Shown: positions 26,384 to 38,289 of the stretch, one piece after another
Numbering within the stretch: position 1 is the stretch's first letter
Layout: every line of letters begins with the position of its first letter
NCBI GenBank assembly: GCA_963767565.1
Contig: CAVYEG010000006.1
Span: 1,426,001 to 1,490,000 of the forward strand
Direction of reading: 5' to 3'
Origin: Palsa-504 sp963767565
Lineage (GTDB): Bacteria > Actinomycetota > Actinomycetes > Streptosporangiales > Streptosporangiaceae
DNA: 64,000 bases
Made by a program: the position numbers and the translations under genes
Notes under the pieces: model-generated
The model's input: only the letters and a program-made list of their open reading frames with translations
Database searches by the model: none
Told to the model about the DNA's origin: nothing

Positions 26384-26451
26384 GGCTGAGCTTGACTTTC
26401 TGCGGCCATTGGAGAGCGTTACTGTCCGCGCTGGCTGAGCTTCACTTTCTG
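26384..26451 (+). repeat. Imperfect 19-bp direct repeat in front of the EF-G-like gene
   Basis: GGCTGAGCTTGACTTTCTG (26384–26402) and GGCTGAGCTTCACTTTCTG (26433–26451) differ at one base. The first contains TTGACT (26392–26397), a possible -35, but no good -10 follows at normal spacing. The 207-base gap between divergent pgsA and the EF-G-like gene holds nothing else clear. Confidence 0.5.
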
Positions 26452-26548
26452 GCAACCGGGCAGATTCTTGGCGTGGGGGTTGTGGTCACGGTGCTCGCGG
26501 GTTAAGGCTGGTCGTGCGCACCAGCAAATCGCAAGGAGGCGAAGGCAA

Positions 26549-28684
26549 TTGGCAACTTCACCAAGTGGACCGGGAGGAGCCGCGGGCAGGGCACCGGCGG
26601 CCGACCAGGTGCGGAACGTGGTGCTGGTCGGCCATTCTGGTTCCGGCAAGACGAGCCTGGTCGAGGCGCTGCTCGCCGCGACGGGGACCATCCAGCGGCA
26701 GGGCAGCATCGAAGAGGGCACCACGGTCAGCGACTTCGATGAGGTCGAGATCAGGCAGCAGCGTTCGGTCAACCTGACGCTCGCGCCGATCGTGCATAAC
26801 GGCATCAAGGTCAACCTGCTCGACACGCCCGGCTACGCCGACTTCACGGGGGACCTCCGGGCCGGGCTGCGGGCGGCGGACTCGGCGCTGTTCGCCATCT
26901 CCGCCACCGACGGGATCGACGGCCTGACCAGGATGCTGTGGGAGGAGTGCGCCGCGGTGGGCATGCCGCGCGCGGTGGTCATCACCAAGATCGACCACCA
27001 GCGCGCCGAGTTCGAAGCCACCCTGGCCGCCTGCCGCGACGCCTTCGGAGATGCGATCGCCCCCCTGTACCTGCCGGTCGGCGCCCCGGTGGACGGCCTG
27101 ATCGGGCTGCTGTCGCAGAAGCTGTTCAGCTACGCGGGCGGGAACCGGGCCGAGGGCACGCCGTCGGGCGCGGACGCGGACCGGATGGAGGAACTGCGCG
27201 GCGAGCTGATCGAAGGCGTCATCCAGGAAAGCGAAGACGAGGGCCTGATGGACAGGTACCTGTCCGGGGAGGACATCGACCCCAAGGTGCTCATCGAGGA
27301 CCTGGAGAAGGCCGTGGCACGCGGCAGCTTCTACCCGGTGCTGGTTACCTCGGCCCCGCAGCGGATCGGCATGCTCGAGCTGCTCGAAATTATGACCGAG
27401 GCCTTCCCCTCGCCCGCCGAGCACCCGCTGCCCGCGGTCACCACCCCGGACGGCAAGCCCGTCACCGGCCTGTCCTCCGACCCCAAGGGCCCGCTGCTGG
27501 CCGAGGTGATCAAGACCACCTCCGACCCCTACGTCGGCCGGATCAGCCTGGTCCGGGTGTTCTCCGGCACGCTGCGTCCCGACGCCTCCGTGCACGTGTC
27601 CGGGCACGGCCGGGCGGCCCGCGGGCATGAGGACCACGACAATGACGAACGGATCGGCGCGCTGACCTCGCCGCTGGGCAAGCAGCAGCGGCCGGTTACC
27701 CAGTGCACGGCCGGTGACATCTGCGCCGTGGCCAAGCTCGGCACGGCCGAGACCGGCGACACGCTGTCGGAGAAGGACCACCCGCTGCTGATGGAGCCGT
27801 GGTCGATACCGGAGCCGCTGCTGCCGGTGGCGATCGTGGCCAAGTCCAAGGCGGACGAGGACAAGCTGTCCCAGGGCCTGAGCCGGCTGGTGGCCGAGGA
27901 CCCGACGCTGCGCCTGGAGAACAACCCGGAGACCCACCAGCTGGTGCTGTGGTGCATGGGCGAGGCCCACACCGACCTGCTGCTCGACCGGCTCGGGAAC
28001 CGGCAAGGCGTGGCGGTGGAGACCACCGAACTGCGCGTCCCGCTGCGCGAGACCATCGCGGGCAAGGGCCAGGGCCTGGGCCGCAACGTGAAGCAGAGCG
28101 GCGGCCACGGCGAGTACGGCATCTGCCACATCGAGATCGAGCCGCTGGCGGACTCGGCCGGCTTCGAGTTCGTCGACAAGATCGTCGGCGGCGTGGTGCC
28201 GCGGCAGTTCATCCCGTCGGTGGAGAAGGGCGTCCGCTGGCAGATGGAGCAGGGCGTGCTGGCCGGCTACCCGATGACCGGCGTGCGGGTGACGCTGTAC
28301 GACGGCAAGGCGCACTCGGTGGACTCCTCCGACATGGCGTTCCAGAAGGCCGGGCGGCTGGCGCTGAAGGACGCCGTGGACAAGGCCCAGCCGATGCTGC
28401 TCGAGCCCGTGGACGAGGTGTCCGTGCTGGTGCCCGACGGCTACGTCGGGGCGGTGATGTCCGACCTGTCCTCGCGGCGCGGCCGGGTACTCGGCACCGA
28501 GCCGGTCGGCGTGGGCCGCACCCTGGTCAAGGCGGAGATCCCGGAACTGGAGATCACCAGGTACTCCATCGACCTGCGGTCGATGTCGCACGGCACGGGC
28601 TCATTCACCCGGCAGTACGCCAGGCACGAGCCGCTGCCGTCGCACCTGGCGGCCAAGGTCGCCGCGGACTCCAAGCCCGACTAG
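26549..28684 (+). CDS. Elongation factor G-like GTPase (EF-G2 type)
   Basis: 711 residues from TTG 26549, selected because AGGAGG sits 9 bases upstream and family similarity begins there. It is a translational GTPase paralogue of EF-G: G1 GHSGSGKTSL, G3 DTPGYADF, G4 TKID (instead of NKxD). Domains II–V follow, with the domain IV glycine-rich block KQSGGHGEYGICHIEIEP. Actinobacteria commonly have this second EF-G-like protein (Mycobacterium FusA2-like); its role in translation is not established and it should not be read as the main EF-G. No ribosomal genes are adjacent. Confidence 0.92.
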   Translation: MATSPSGPGGAAGRAPAADQVRNVVLVGHSGSGKTSLVEALLAATGTIQRQGSIEEGTTVSDFDEVEIRQQRSVNLTLAPIVHNGIKVNLLDTPGYADFTGDLRAGLRAADSALFAISATDGIDGLTRMLWEECAAVGMPRAVVITKIDHQRAEFEATLAACRDAFGDAIAPLYLPVGAPVDGLIGLLSQKLFSYAGGNRAEGTPSGADADRMEELRGELIEGVIQESEDEGLMDRYLSGEDIDPKVLIEDLEKAVARGSFYPVLVTSAPQRIGMLELLEIMTEAFPSPAEHPLPAVTTPDGKPVTGLSSDPKGPLLAEVIKTTSDPYVGRISLVRVFSGTLRPDASVHVSGHGRAARGHEDHDNDERIGALTSPLGKQQRPVTQCTAGDICAVAKLGTAETGDTLSEKDHPLLMEPWSIPEPLLPVAIVAKSKADEDKLSQGLSRLVAEDPTLRLENNPETHQLVLWCMGEAHTDLLLDRLGNRQGVAVETTELRVPLRETIAGKGQGLGRNVKQSGGHGEYGICHIEIEPLADSAGFEFVDKIVGGVVPRQFIPSVEKGVRWQMEQGVLAGYPMTGVRVTLYDGKAHSVDSSDMAFQKAGRLALKDAVDKAQPMLLEPVDEVSVLVPDGYVGAVMSDLSSRRGRVLGTEPVGVGRTLVKAEIPELEITRYSIDLRSMSHGTGSFTRQYARHEPLPSHLAAKVAADSKPD

Positions 28685-28705
28685 CCGGAGCCGGCAGTGG
28701 CGGGA

Positions 28706-29260
28706 TCAATCAGCCGGCCAGTTGCCGGCCAGCAGTTTCCGCGTGTCGGCCAGGAGCTGAGGCAAGACGCGGGTGCGGCCCACGACCGGCATGAAGTTGG
28801 TGTCGCCGCCCCACCTGGGCACCACATGCTGGTGCAGGTGGGCGGCGATGCCGGCGCCGGCCACCGAGCCGAGGTTCATGCCGATGTTGAAGCCGTGCGG
28901 ACCTGAGGCCTGGCGCAGAGCACGGATGGCGCGCTTGGTGAACTCGCCGAATTCGGCGGTCTCGGGCCCGGTCAGGTCGGTGTAGTCCGCTACGTGCCGG
29001 TACGGGACGACCAGCAGGTGACCGGCGTTGTACGGGTACAGGTTGAGCACGGCGTAGACCAGCGCGCCGCGGGCCACGATCAGGCCGTCCTCGTCGTTCA
29101 GCTTCGGCGCGCGGTCGAACGGGCAGCCGTCATCCTCTCCCGGACCCGACGGCCGGTTCTCCCCCTTGATGTAGGCCATCCGGTGCGGCGTCCACAGCCG
29201 CCCGAACGAGTCGGGCACGCCCGCGAAGGCCTCATCCGGCTCCGGCTCGGTGTCGGGCAC
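28706..29260 (-). CDS. HIT-family nucleotide hydrolase/phosphorylase (Ap4A type)
   Basis: 184 residues from GTG 29260, four bases after the thrS stop; a longer frame is shadow of thrS. The HIT triad HLHQHVV is near residue 147. CPFDRAP near residue 45 and the HLLVVPYRHVADYTDL block are as in Mycobacterium Rv2613c, an Ap4A phosphorylase that lies in the same thrS–HIT–pgsA context. Aminoacyl-tRNA synthetases such as ThrRS make Ap4A as a by-product, so coupling to thrS makes sense. Enzymatic direction (hydrolase or phosphorylase) is inferred from context only. Confidence 0.92.
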   Translation of the reverse strand: MPDTEPEPDEAFAGVPDSFGRLWTPHRMAYIKGENRPSGPGEDDGCPFDRAPKLNDEDGLIVARGALVYAVLNLYPYNAGHLLVVPYRHVADYTDLTGPETAEFGEFTKRAIRALRQASGPHGFNIGMNLGSVAGAGIAAHLHQHVVPRWGGDTNFMPVVGRTRVLPQLLADTRKLLAGNWPAD

Positions 29261-29264
29261 CGGG

Positions 29265-31253
29265 CTACACCTGGATGCGGTCGCGCACGGCGGTGACGAT
29301 CTCGGCGACCGCTTCGGCGACCGGGACGCCGTTCTTCTGCGACCCGTCGCGGTAGCGGAACGACACCGCACCCCTGGCCAGGTCGTCGTCGCCGGCGATC
29401 AGCATGTACGGCACCTTCTGCCGCTGCGCGGTCCTGATCTTCTTCTGCATCCGGTCGTCGCTGGCATCGACCTCGACCCGGATGCCCTGCTCGCGCAGGA
29501 GGTCCGCCACCTTGGCCAGGTACGGCACGTGCGCGTCGGCGACCGGGATGCCGACCACCTGGACCGGCGCCAGCCAGGGCGGGAACGCGCCCGCGTAGTG
29601 CTCGACCAGGATGCCGAAGAACCGCTCGATCGAGCCGAACAGGGCCCGGTGGATCATGTACGGGCGCTGCCGCGAGCCGTCGGCGGCCTGGTACTCGATG
29701 CCGAACCGGTGCGGCTCCTGCAGGTCCACCTGCAGGGTGGACAGCTGCCAGCGGCGGCCGATGGCGTCCTTGACGTGCACGTCGATCTTGGGCGCGTAGA
29801 AGGCACCGTCACCCTCGGCGACCACGTACGGCAGTCCCGAGGAATCCAGCGCGTGCTTCAGCGCCGCCTCGGCCAGCGCCCACTCCTCCAGCGCGCCGAC
29901 GTACTTCTCCGGCCGGGTGGACAGCTCCGCCTCGAACTCGGTGAGCCCGAAGTCGCGCAGCAGGCCGACCACGAAGGCCAGCAGCGAGGCCAGCTCGTCC
30001 GGCAGCTGATCCGGGGCGCAGAAGATGTGGGAGTCGTCCTGGGTGAAGCCGCGGGCCCGGGTCAGGCCGTGCACCACGCCCGACTTCTCGTAGCGGTAGA
30101 CGGTGCCGAACTCGAACAGCCGCAGCGGCAGCTCGCGGTAGGACCGCCCGCGCGAGGCGTAGATCAGGATGTGCATCGGGCAGTTCATCGGCTTGTTGTA
30201 GTACGTGACCCCGTCCAGCTCCATGGGCGGGAACATGCCGCTGGAGTACCATTCCAGGTGCCCGGAGGTGATGAACAGGTCTTCCTTGGTCACGTGCGGG
30301 GTGTTGACGAACTCGTACCCGGCCTCATCGTGGCGGCGCCGCGAGTAGTCCTCCATGACCCGGCGGATGATGCCGCCCTTGGGGTGGAAGACGGGCAGGC
30401 CGCTGCCGATCTCGACCGGGAAGGAGAACAGGTCGAGCTCCGCGCCGAGCTTGCGGTGGTCGCGCTTGTCCGCTTCGGAGAGCATCTTGACGTAGGCGTC
30501 CTGCTGGTCCCGCGACTCCCAGGCGGTGCCGTAGATGCGCTGCAGCTGCGGGTTCTTCTCGCTCCCCCGCCAGTAGGCCCCGCCGCTGCGCATCAGCTTG
30601 AAGGCCGGGATGGCCCTGGTGTCCGGCAGGTGCGGGCCGCGGCACAGGTCCTTCCAGCACAGCTCGCCGGTGCCCGCGTCCAGGTTGTCGTAGATGGTCA
30701 GCACGTTCCCGCCGACCTCCACCGACTCCTCGGACTCGAAACTGGCCGAGCCCGAGGCGTGGCCCACCAGGCCGATCAGCTCCAGCTTGTACGGTTCGGC
30801 GGCGAGCTCGGCCGCGGCCTGCTCGTCGGTCACCACCCGCCGGGAGAACCGCTGGCCCTGCTTGACGATCTGGCGCATCTTGCCCTCGATGGCCTTGAGG
30901 TCCTCGGGGGTGAACGGCCGGTCGACGTCGAAGTCGTAGTAGAAGCCGTTCTCCACCGGCGGCCCGATGCCCAGCTTGGCCTGGGGGAACAGGTCCTGCA
31001 CGGCCTGGGCCATGACGTGCGCGGTGGAGTGCCGCAGGATGTAGCGGCCGTCGTCGCTGCCGATGGCGACCGGCTCGACCACGTCGCCGTCGGCCAGGGC
31101 GCAGGCCAGGTCGCGCAGCTCGCCGTTGACCCGGGCGGCGACCACCGCTGCGTCGGTGCGGTCCGCGCCTTCGAGCGCCGCGCCCGCCGTCGTGCCAGCC
31201 TCGACCACGTGCTCGCTTCCGGCGAGGGTGATGCGAAGCTGCTGGCTGGGCAC
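29265..31253 (-). CDS. thrS: Threonyl-tRNA synthetase
   Basis: 662 residues. Domains in order: N-terminal TGS (LRITLAGSEHVVEAGTTAGAAL), editing domain with HSTAHVMAQAV and later the second His/Cys cluster (LCRGPHLPDTRAI), the class II catalytic core (zinc site CPMHILIY, motif 2 RYEKSGVVHGLTRARGFTQDD), and the anticodon-binding domain (VQVVGIPVADAHVPYLAKVADLL). AAGGAG lies before the start. The 40-base gap to tex contains no room for a long leader such as a T-box. Confidence 0.97.
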   Translation of the reverse strand: MPSQQLRITLAGSEHVVEAGTTAGAALEGADRTDAAVVAARVNGELRDLACALADGDVVEPVAIGSDDGRYILRHSTAHVMAQAVQDLFPQAKLGIGPPVENGFYYDFDVDRPFTPEDLKAIEGKMRQIVKQGQRFSRRVVTDEQAAAELAAEPYKLELIGLVGHASGSASFESEESVEVGGNVLTIYDNLDAGTGELCWKDLCRGPHLPDTRAIPAFKLMRSGGAYWRGSEKNPQLQRIYGTAWESRDQQDAYVKMLSEADKRDHRKLGAELDLFSFPVEIGSGLPVFHPKGGIIRRVMEDYSRRRHDEAGYEFVNTPHVTKEDLFITSGHLEWYSSGMFPPMELDGVTYYNKPMNCPMHILIYASRGRSYRELPLRLFEFGTVYRYEKSGVVHGLTRARGFTQDDSHIFCAPDQLPDELASLLAFVVGLLRDFGLTEFEAELSTRPEKYVGALEEWALAEAALKHALDSSGLPYVVAEGDGAFYAPKIDVHVKDAIGRRWQLSTLQVDLQEPHRFGIEYQAADGSRQRPYMIHRALFGSIERFFGILVEHYAGAFPPWLAPVQVVGIPVADAHVPYLAKVADLLREQGIRVEVDASDDRMQKKIRTAQRQKVPYMLIAGDDDLARGAVSFRYRDGSQKNGVPVAEAVAEIVTAVRDRIQV

Positions 31254-31293
31254 GGCGGACTCCTTTATGTCGAACAGAACTGGCTACCCGATG

Positions 31294-33708
<2,415 letters not shown>

Positions 33709-33900
33709 CCGAGCATTCTGCCAGCGGCCCGAGGTCGGCAGGTGCGGGAAGCGGGGGTGAGCGTCACGGTCTCGGGCTAGGGTCGGCGGGCTCCAGGCGG
33801 GCTCCAGGCGGCCGCTGAAATCACCCGTGCCGGGCGAGGCGCCGGGGGCTGCCAGGTGGTGATGATGTCGGCATAGACAAATCCCACCTATGGAGCCCCT

Positions 33901-34305
33901 ATGCCGCTTGCAAGTTCCTACTCCTACCCGTTGCTCGGGGCGTTCTGGACGGTCTTCGAGATCTTCCTCTGGATCCTGTGGATCTGGGTCCTGATCTACG
34001 TCTTCATGGATATCTTCCGCAGCCGCGACCTGTCGGGCTCGGCGAAGGCGCTGTGGTTCGTGTTCGTGCTGTTCATCCCGCTGATCGGCGTCCTGGTCTA
34101 CCTGATCGCTCGGGGCGGCGAGATGCACGAGCGGGCCGCGCAGCAAGCACAGCAGCAGGATCAGGAGGTCCGCCGCTACATCCAGCAGGCCGCGAGTGAG
34201 CCGAACGCGGCCGAGCAGCTGGCCAGGCTGGCCGACCTGCGCGACCGGGGCGTTATCACGGCCGACGAGTTCGAGGGCGAGAAGGCCAAAGTCCTGGCCG
34301 CCTGA
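33901..34305 (+). CDS. PLDc_N/SHOCT-domain membrane protein
   Basis: 134 residues. Two membrane helices (FWTVFEIFLWILWIWVLIYV and ALWFVFVLFIPLIGVLVYLI) form the PLD-nuclease-like N-terminal domain. A Gln-rich linker leads to a C-terminal SHOCT motif (EQLARLADLRDRGVITADEF), an oligomerisation motif. The function is unknown. The 192-base gap upstream separates it from divergent tex and contains a short repeat of gggctccaggcg (about 33788–33810). The gene leads the membrane cluster 33901–39384. Confidence 0.85.
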   Translation: MPLASSYSYPLLGAFWTVFEIFLWILWIWVLIYVFMDIFRSRDLSGSAKALWFVFVLFIPLIGVLVYLIARGGEMHERAAQQAQQQDQEVRRYIQQAASEPNAAEQLARLADLRDRGVITADEFEGEKAKVLAA

Positions 34306-34322
34306 GTGGAGGCGGGGCCGGC

Positions 34323-36767
34323 ATGACCGAGAACCTCGCCGCGAGGGAGAGCTCCACTGCGGAGCGGCATCTTCCGCGCGGCTGGCGGTCAGTCGTATTC
34401 GCCCCGGTTGGCAGCGGCCAGCGCCGCCGGCGCGGAAGCGACGGCGCGCGCCTGGCCGCCGCATTCCTCGCCCTGGCGTGCTGCCTGCTCATCATCCGGT
34501 ACGACTCCCGGATCGACCAGGCCATCACCCAGGTGATCCATCCCCCGCCACGGAGCATCACCTGGCTGGTGACCGTGGTGTACCGGGCGGGCTCGGTCGG
34601 CGTCGTGGCCGTCCTGGTGACGCTGGCCCTGGTCGCGCGCCGGTGGGAGATCGCGCGCGACATCGGGCTGAGCGCGGCCGGGACGGCGGCGGCGTGCGGG
34701 ATCCTGATCGTCCTGCTCGGCAGCCGCGGCGGCCGGCCGGGCGGGATCGTGATCGACGACTTCTACACGCGCTTCCCGGTCGTGCAGATCGCCGTGTTCA
34801 TGGCGGTGGCCACGGCCTCGCTGCCGTATCTGGCCCGGGGCGTGCAGCGCCTCATCGAGATCTTCATCACGCTCGTGGCCCTGGCCTCGGCGGTGGGAGG
34901 TAGCGGGCTGCCGCTCAACGTCCTGGGAAGCCTGGCCGTCGGCTGGGGGGTGACGGCGGTGGTCCGGCTCGTCTTCGGCTCACCGCTCGGCCTGCCTTCC
35001 GCCAATGACGTGCGGCTGCTGCTCGAGGAGTTCGGCATCCGGGCGGTCAACGTGCGCCCGGTGGCACGGCAGGTCTGGGGCGTGGCCAAGTTCGAGGCCA
35101 CCGAGGCAGGCGAGGCTGTCCCGCCCGGTCGCCTGGGCGTCGCGGTCTACGGGCGGGACGCGGCCGATGCCAGGCTGCTCACCAAGGCGGGCCGGTTCCT
35201 GCTCTACCGCGACTCCGGCCCGAGCCTCACCCTCACCCGGCTCCAGCAGGTCGAGCACGAGGCCTACCTCACCCTGCGGGCGGGCCGGGCGGGTGTCACC
35301 GTGCCCGAGATCGCCGAAGCGGGAACGGCCGGGCCGACCCGCGACGCGCTGCTGGTCAGCCGGCTGCCGCCCGGGACGGCACTGTCAGACATGGACGCCG
35401 CGGACATCAGCGACGTCATGCTCGACGACCTGTACCGCCAGTTGCTGATCCTGCGGCGGGCCCGCGTCGCGCACGGCGCGATCAGCGGTGACGCGGTTCT
35501 GGCCGATCCGGCGGCCCAGGCCATGGTGCTGGCGGACTTCCGCAACGCCTCGGCGGGCGCCTCGCCGGATCAGCTCGACCGCGACCTGGCCGGCGCCCTG
35601 GCGGCCACAGCTGTCGCGGTCGGCACCGAGCGGGCAGCCGATGCCGCGGCCCGGTGCCTGGAGCCGGAACTGCTGGGCGGGGCCCTCAGGTACCTGCAGA
35701 AGCCGGCCCTAGACCCCCTGCTCGGCCGGAGCCTGCGGGGCAGGCGCGGGCTGCTCCAGGAGGTCCGGCAGCGCGCCGCCCAGGCCGGCTCGATCGAACT
35801 GCCGAAGCTGGTGGAGCCCCGCCGGGTGAGCTGGCCGACGCTGATCATGATCATCGGCACGCTGATCGGCGGCTGGGCCCTGATCGGCGTGCTCATCGAC
35901 GTCTCCCAGTCTTTCGACACCGTGATCGGGGCCGAGTGGCTGTGGGTCATCTTGGCGCTGGCCCTGGCCCAGCTGGCCTACGTGGCCAGCGGCCTGGAAG
36001 GCATCGGCAGCGTAGCCGGGCCGCTCCCGTTCGGCCGGGCGGTGGCGGTCGAGTTCGCCAACGCGTTCAGCGCCCTGGCCGGCGGCACGGCGGCCGTGTT
36101 CGCCACCCGGGTGCGCTTCTTCCAGCGGCAGGGCTACGACGCCACGGTGGCGCTGAGCTCGGGGGCCATCATGGCCACGTCCAGCTGGATCGCCATCGCC
36201 GTGTTGTTCCTGGCCTCGCTGCCGTTCGCCTGGGGGAACATTCACCTCGAGGTCACCCCCGAGTCCGGCGGGGATTCGAAGCTGGTCTGGATCATCCTGG
36301 CCGTCGTGGTGGCAGTCGCCGTGGCGGCCGGCCTGCTCCTGGCCGTGCCCAGGCTGCGCAGGCTGGCCGCCGACAAGCTGCGCCCCAAGGCGCGTGACAT
36401 CTGGGGCAACCTCAGGCAGGTCGCCAGCTCTCCGCACAAGCTGGTGCTGCTGGTGGGCGGCTCGTTCGCCCAGGAACTGCTGGTGGTCATGGCCCTGTCG
36501 GTGTCGCTGCGGGCGTTCGGCGACCATCTCAACCTGCCCACTTTGTACGTGGTCGTCTTCCTGGCCGGGATCATCGGGGGCATCTCGCCGTCACCGGGCG
36601 GCATGGGGGTGGTGGAGGCCGGCATGATCCTCGGCCTCACCGCGGCCGGGGTCTCGGAAGCCGACGCGACCGCCGCGGTCTTCATCCAGCGCCTGTTCAC
36701 GTCGTACCTGCCACCCATCTGGGGCTGGATCACCCTCCTCTGGATGCGAAGGAGAGAGTACCTATGA
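34323..36767 (+). CDS. PAP2-like / pseudokinase / YbhN (LPG synthase TM-domain) fusion
   Basis: 814 residues in three parts. About residues 40–205: five or six membrane helices resembling a PAP2-type module but lacking an obvious phosphatase signature. About 225–480: a kinase-like cytoplasmic domain (Lys in LLTKAGRFLLYR, Glu in VEHEAYLTLRAG, HGAISGDAVL in place of the HxD catalytic loop, LADFRNA in the DFG position), likely a pseudokinase. About 510–814: YbhN-like membrane domain as in MprF flippases (FANAFSALAGGTAAVFATRVRFF, GGISPSPGGMGVVEAG). No aminoacyl-transferase domain is present. Start ATG 34323, 17 bases after the SHOCT gene. Lipid flipping is an inference. Confidence 0.85.
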   Translation: MTENLAARESSTAERHLPRGWRSVVFAPVGSGQRRRRGSDGARLAAAFLALACCLLIIRYDSRIDQAITQVIHPPPRSITWLVTVVYRAGSVGVVAVLVTLALVARRWEIARDIGLSAAGTAAACGILIVLLGSRGGRPGGIVIDDFYTRFPVVQIAVFMAVATASLPYLARGVQRLIEIFITLVALASAVGGSGLPLNVLGSLAVGWGVTAVVRLVFGSPLGLPSANDVRLLLEEFGIRAVNVRPVARQVWGVAKFEATEAGEAVPPGRLGVAVYGRDAADARLLTKAGRFLLYRDSGPSLTLTRLQQVEHEAYLTLRAGRAGVTVPEIAEAGTAGPTRDALLVSRLPPGTALSDMDAADISDVMLDDLYRQLLILRRARVAHGAISGDAVLADPAAQAMVLADFRNASAGASPDQLDRDLAGALAATAVAVGTERAADAAARCLEPELLGGALRYLQKPALDPLLGRSLRGRRGLLQEVRQRAAQAGSIELPKLVEPRRVSWPTLIMIIGTLIGGWALIGVLIDVSQSFDTVIGAEWLWVILALALAQLAYVASGLEGIGSVAGPLPFGRAVAVEFANAFSALAGGTAAVFATRVRFFQRQGYDATVALSSGAIMATSSWIAIAVLFLASLPFAWGNIHLEVTPESGGDSKLVWIILAVVVAVAVAAGLLLAVPRLRRLAADKLRPKARDIWGNLRQVASSPHKLVLLVGGSFAQELLVVMALSVSLRAFGDHLNLPTLYVVVFLAGIIGGISPSPGGMGVVEAGMILGLTAAGVSEADATAAVFIQRLFTSYLPPIWGWITLLWMRRREYL

Positions 36768-38260
36768 AAGCGGGAGGCGCCATGGCGCAGGACTCGGGCC
36801 CGGGCGGCGGCGTGCCGATCGAAGCGGCAGGGCCGTTCGCGTCCTCGTGGCGGCGCCGGCACCTGTCCGTGGACGAGCGAGCCGCCCGGGGCCGGGCCGC
36901 GCGCCGGGAGGCGCCCCGGTCGAGTCACGGACGGTGGCAGCCTTCCCCCGATCGCCCCGATCCGGTCTCGCTGCTGGAAGAGCAGGCGGCGACCCGGGTA
37001 CCCCAATTCGTCCCGGTCCGCTACGGGAGGATGCTGGCCTCGCCGTTCACGTTCTACCGGGGCGGGGCCCTGATCATGGCGGCCGACCTAGCGGCCACCC
37101 CGGTGACCGGGGTCACCGTGCAGTTGTGCGGTGACGCCCACCTGTCGAATTTCGGCCTGTTCGGCTCGCCCGAGCGGCGGATGCTGTTCGACATCAACGA
37201 TTTCGACGAGACCCTCCCGGGACCGTGGGAGTGGGACGTGAAGCGCCTGGCGGCGAGCTTCGAGATCATGGGACGTGACCGCGGCTTCTCCCCGGATGAC
37301 CGCCGCGCCGTGGTCATGGCCGGGGTCCGGGAGTACCGGAGCCGGATGCGCCGGGCCGCCGGGATGAGGGGCCTGGACGTGTGGTACGAGCATTTCGAGG
37401 CCGGGATGCTGCTCAAGATGGTTCGCAAGGAGGTCCGGGTCAGGCGGGTCGGCCGGGGGGAGGCCGAGGAGATCGAGAAGATGGTGGCCAAGGCCAGGAC
37501 CCGCGACAGCACCCGGGTGTTCGCCAAGCGAGCAGACGAGGTCGAGGGCGAGTTGCGCATCGTCGCCGACCCGCCGGTCATCATCCCGATCGAGGACCTG
37601 ATCCAGCCGGGTTCTGAATGGGAGAACCCGGTCCCGCTCATCAAGAAGCTGCTCAGCTCGTACCGGCGCACGCTCGGGCGTCAGCATCACCCCCTGGAGG
37701 AGTACCGCTACGTCCACTCGGCGTACAAGATGGTCGGAGTGGGCAGCGTCGGCACCCGCTGCTACATCATGCTGATGCTCGGCCGCGACCATAACGACCC
37801 GCTGTTCCTCCAGGTCAAGGAGGCGCAGCCGTCGGTGCTCGAGCGTTTCCTCCCGGCGAGCACCTATCCGCACCACGGCGAGCGCGTGGTCGCAGGTCAG
37901 CGGCTGATGCAGGCGGCGACGGACATCTTCCTGGGCTGGCAGCGCATCAGGGGCATGGACGGCGTAACCCGTGATTACTACGTGCGCCAGTTCCAGGACT
38001 GGAAGGGCAGCGCGGATGTGGACACGCTCCTGGTACCGGGAGCCACGCTGTACTCGCGTATCTGCGCAGCGACCCTGGCGCGGGCGCACGCCCGGTGGGG
38101 GGACCGGATCGCCATCGCCTCCTACCTGGGCCCCGGGGACGCGTTCGACCGCGCCATCGCGGCCTTCTCCGTGGCCTACGCCGACCAGAACGAGCGGGAC
38201 TACGCCGCGTTCGCCGCGGCCGTCGACTCGGGGCGGCTGACCGCCCAGACCGGGGTGTAG
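36764..38260 (+). CDS. DUF2252 family protein
   Basis: 498 residues. The ATG overlaps the preceding stop (ATGA) and has AAGGAG upstream. DUF2252 proteins have a kinase-like (phosphotransferase) fold. Conserved motifs are visible: CGDAHLSNFGLFGSPERRMLFD and INDFDETLPGPWEWDVKRLAAS, which correspond to the catalytic H-x-N and D-x-D type loops, and GVGSVGTRCYIMLMLGRD. The substrate is unknown. Placement between two YbhN-type proteins suggests work on a membrane lipid or a lipid-linked substrate, but that is inference. Confidence 0.9.
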   Translation: MKAGGAMAQDSGPGGGVPIEAAGPFASSWRRRHLSVDERAARGRAARREAPRSSHGRWQPSPDRPDPVSLLEEQAATRVPQFVPVRYGRMLASPFTFYRGGALIMAADLAATPVTGVTVQLCGDAHLSNFGLFGSPERRMLFDINDFDETLPGPWEWDVKRLAASFEIMGRDRGFSPDDRRAVVMAGVREYRSRMRRAAGMRGLDVWYEHFEAGMLLKMVRKEVRVRRVGRGEAEEIEKMVAKARTRDSTRVFAKRADEVEGELRIVADPPVIIPIEDLIQPGSEWENPVPLIKKLLSSYRRTLGRQHHPLEEYRYVHSAYKMVGVGSVGTRCYIMLMLGRDHNDPLFLQVKEAQPSVLERFLPASTYPHHGERVVAGQRLMQAATDIFLGWQRIRGMDGVTRDYYVRQFQDWKGSADVDTLLVPGATLYSRICAATLARAHARWGDRIAIASYLGPGDAFDRAIAAFSVAYADQNERDYAAFAAAVDSGRLTAQTGV

Positions 38261-38289
38261 GCGCTTTCCCTGAGGCGGAGGCCTGGTTC

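Noticed and set aside
26549..28684. Main elongation factor G (fusA)
   Set aside because: G4 is TKID, the sequence is of the EF-G2-like branch, and there is no rpsL–rpsG–tuf context.
31254..31293. T-box or other leader upstream of thrS
   Set aside because: The gap is only 40 bases, too short for such a structure; only an AAGGAG ribosome site is seen.
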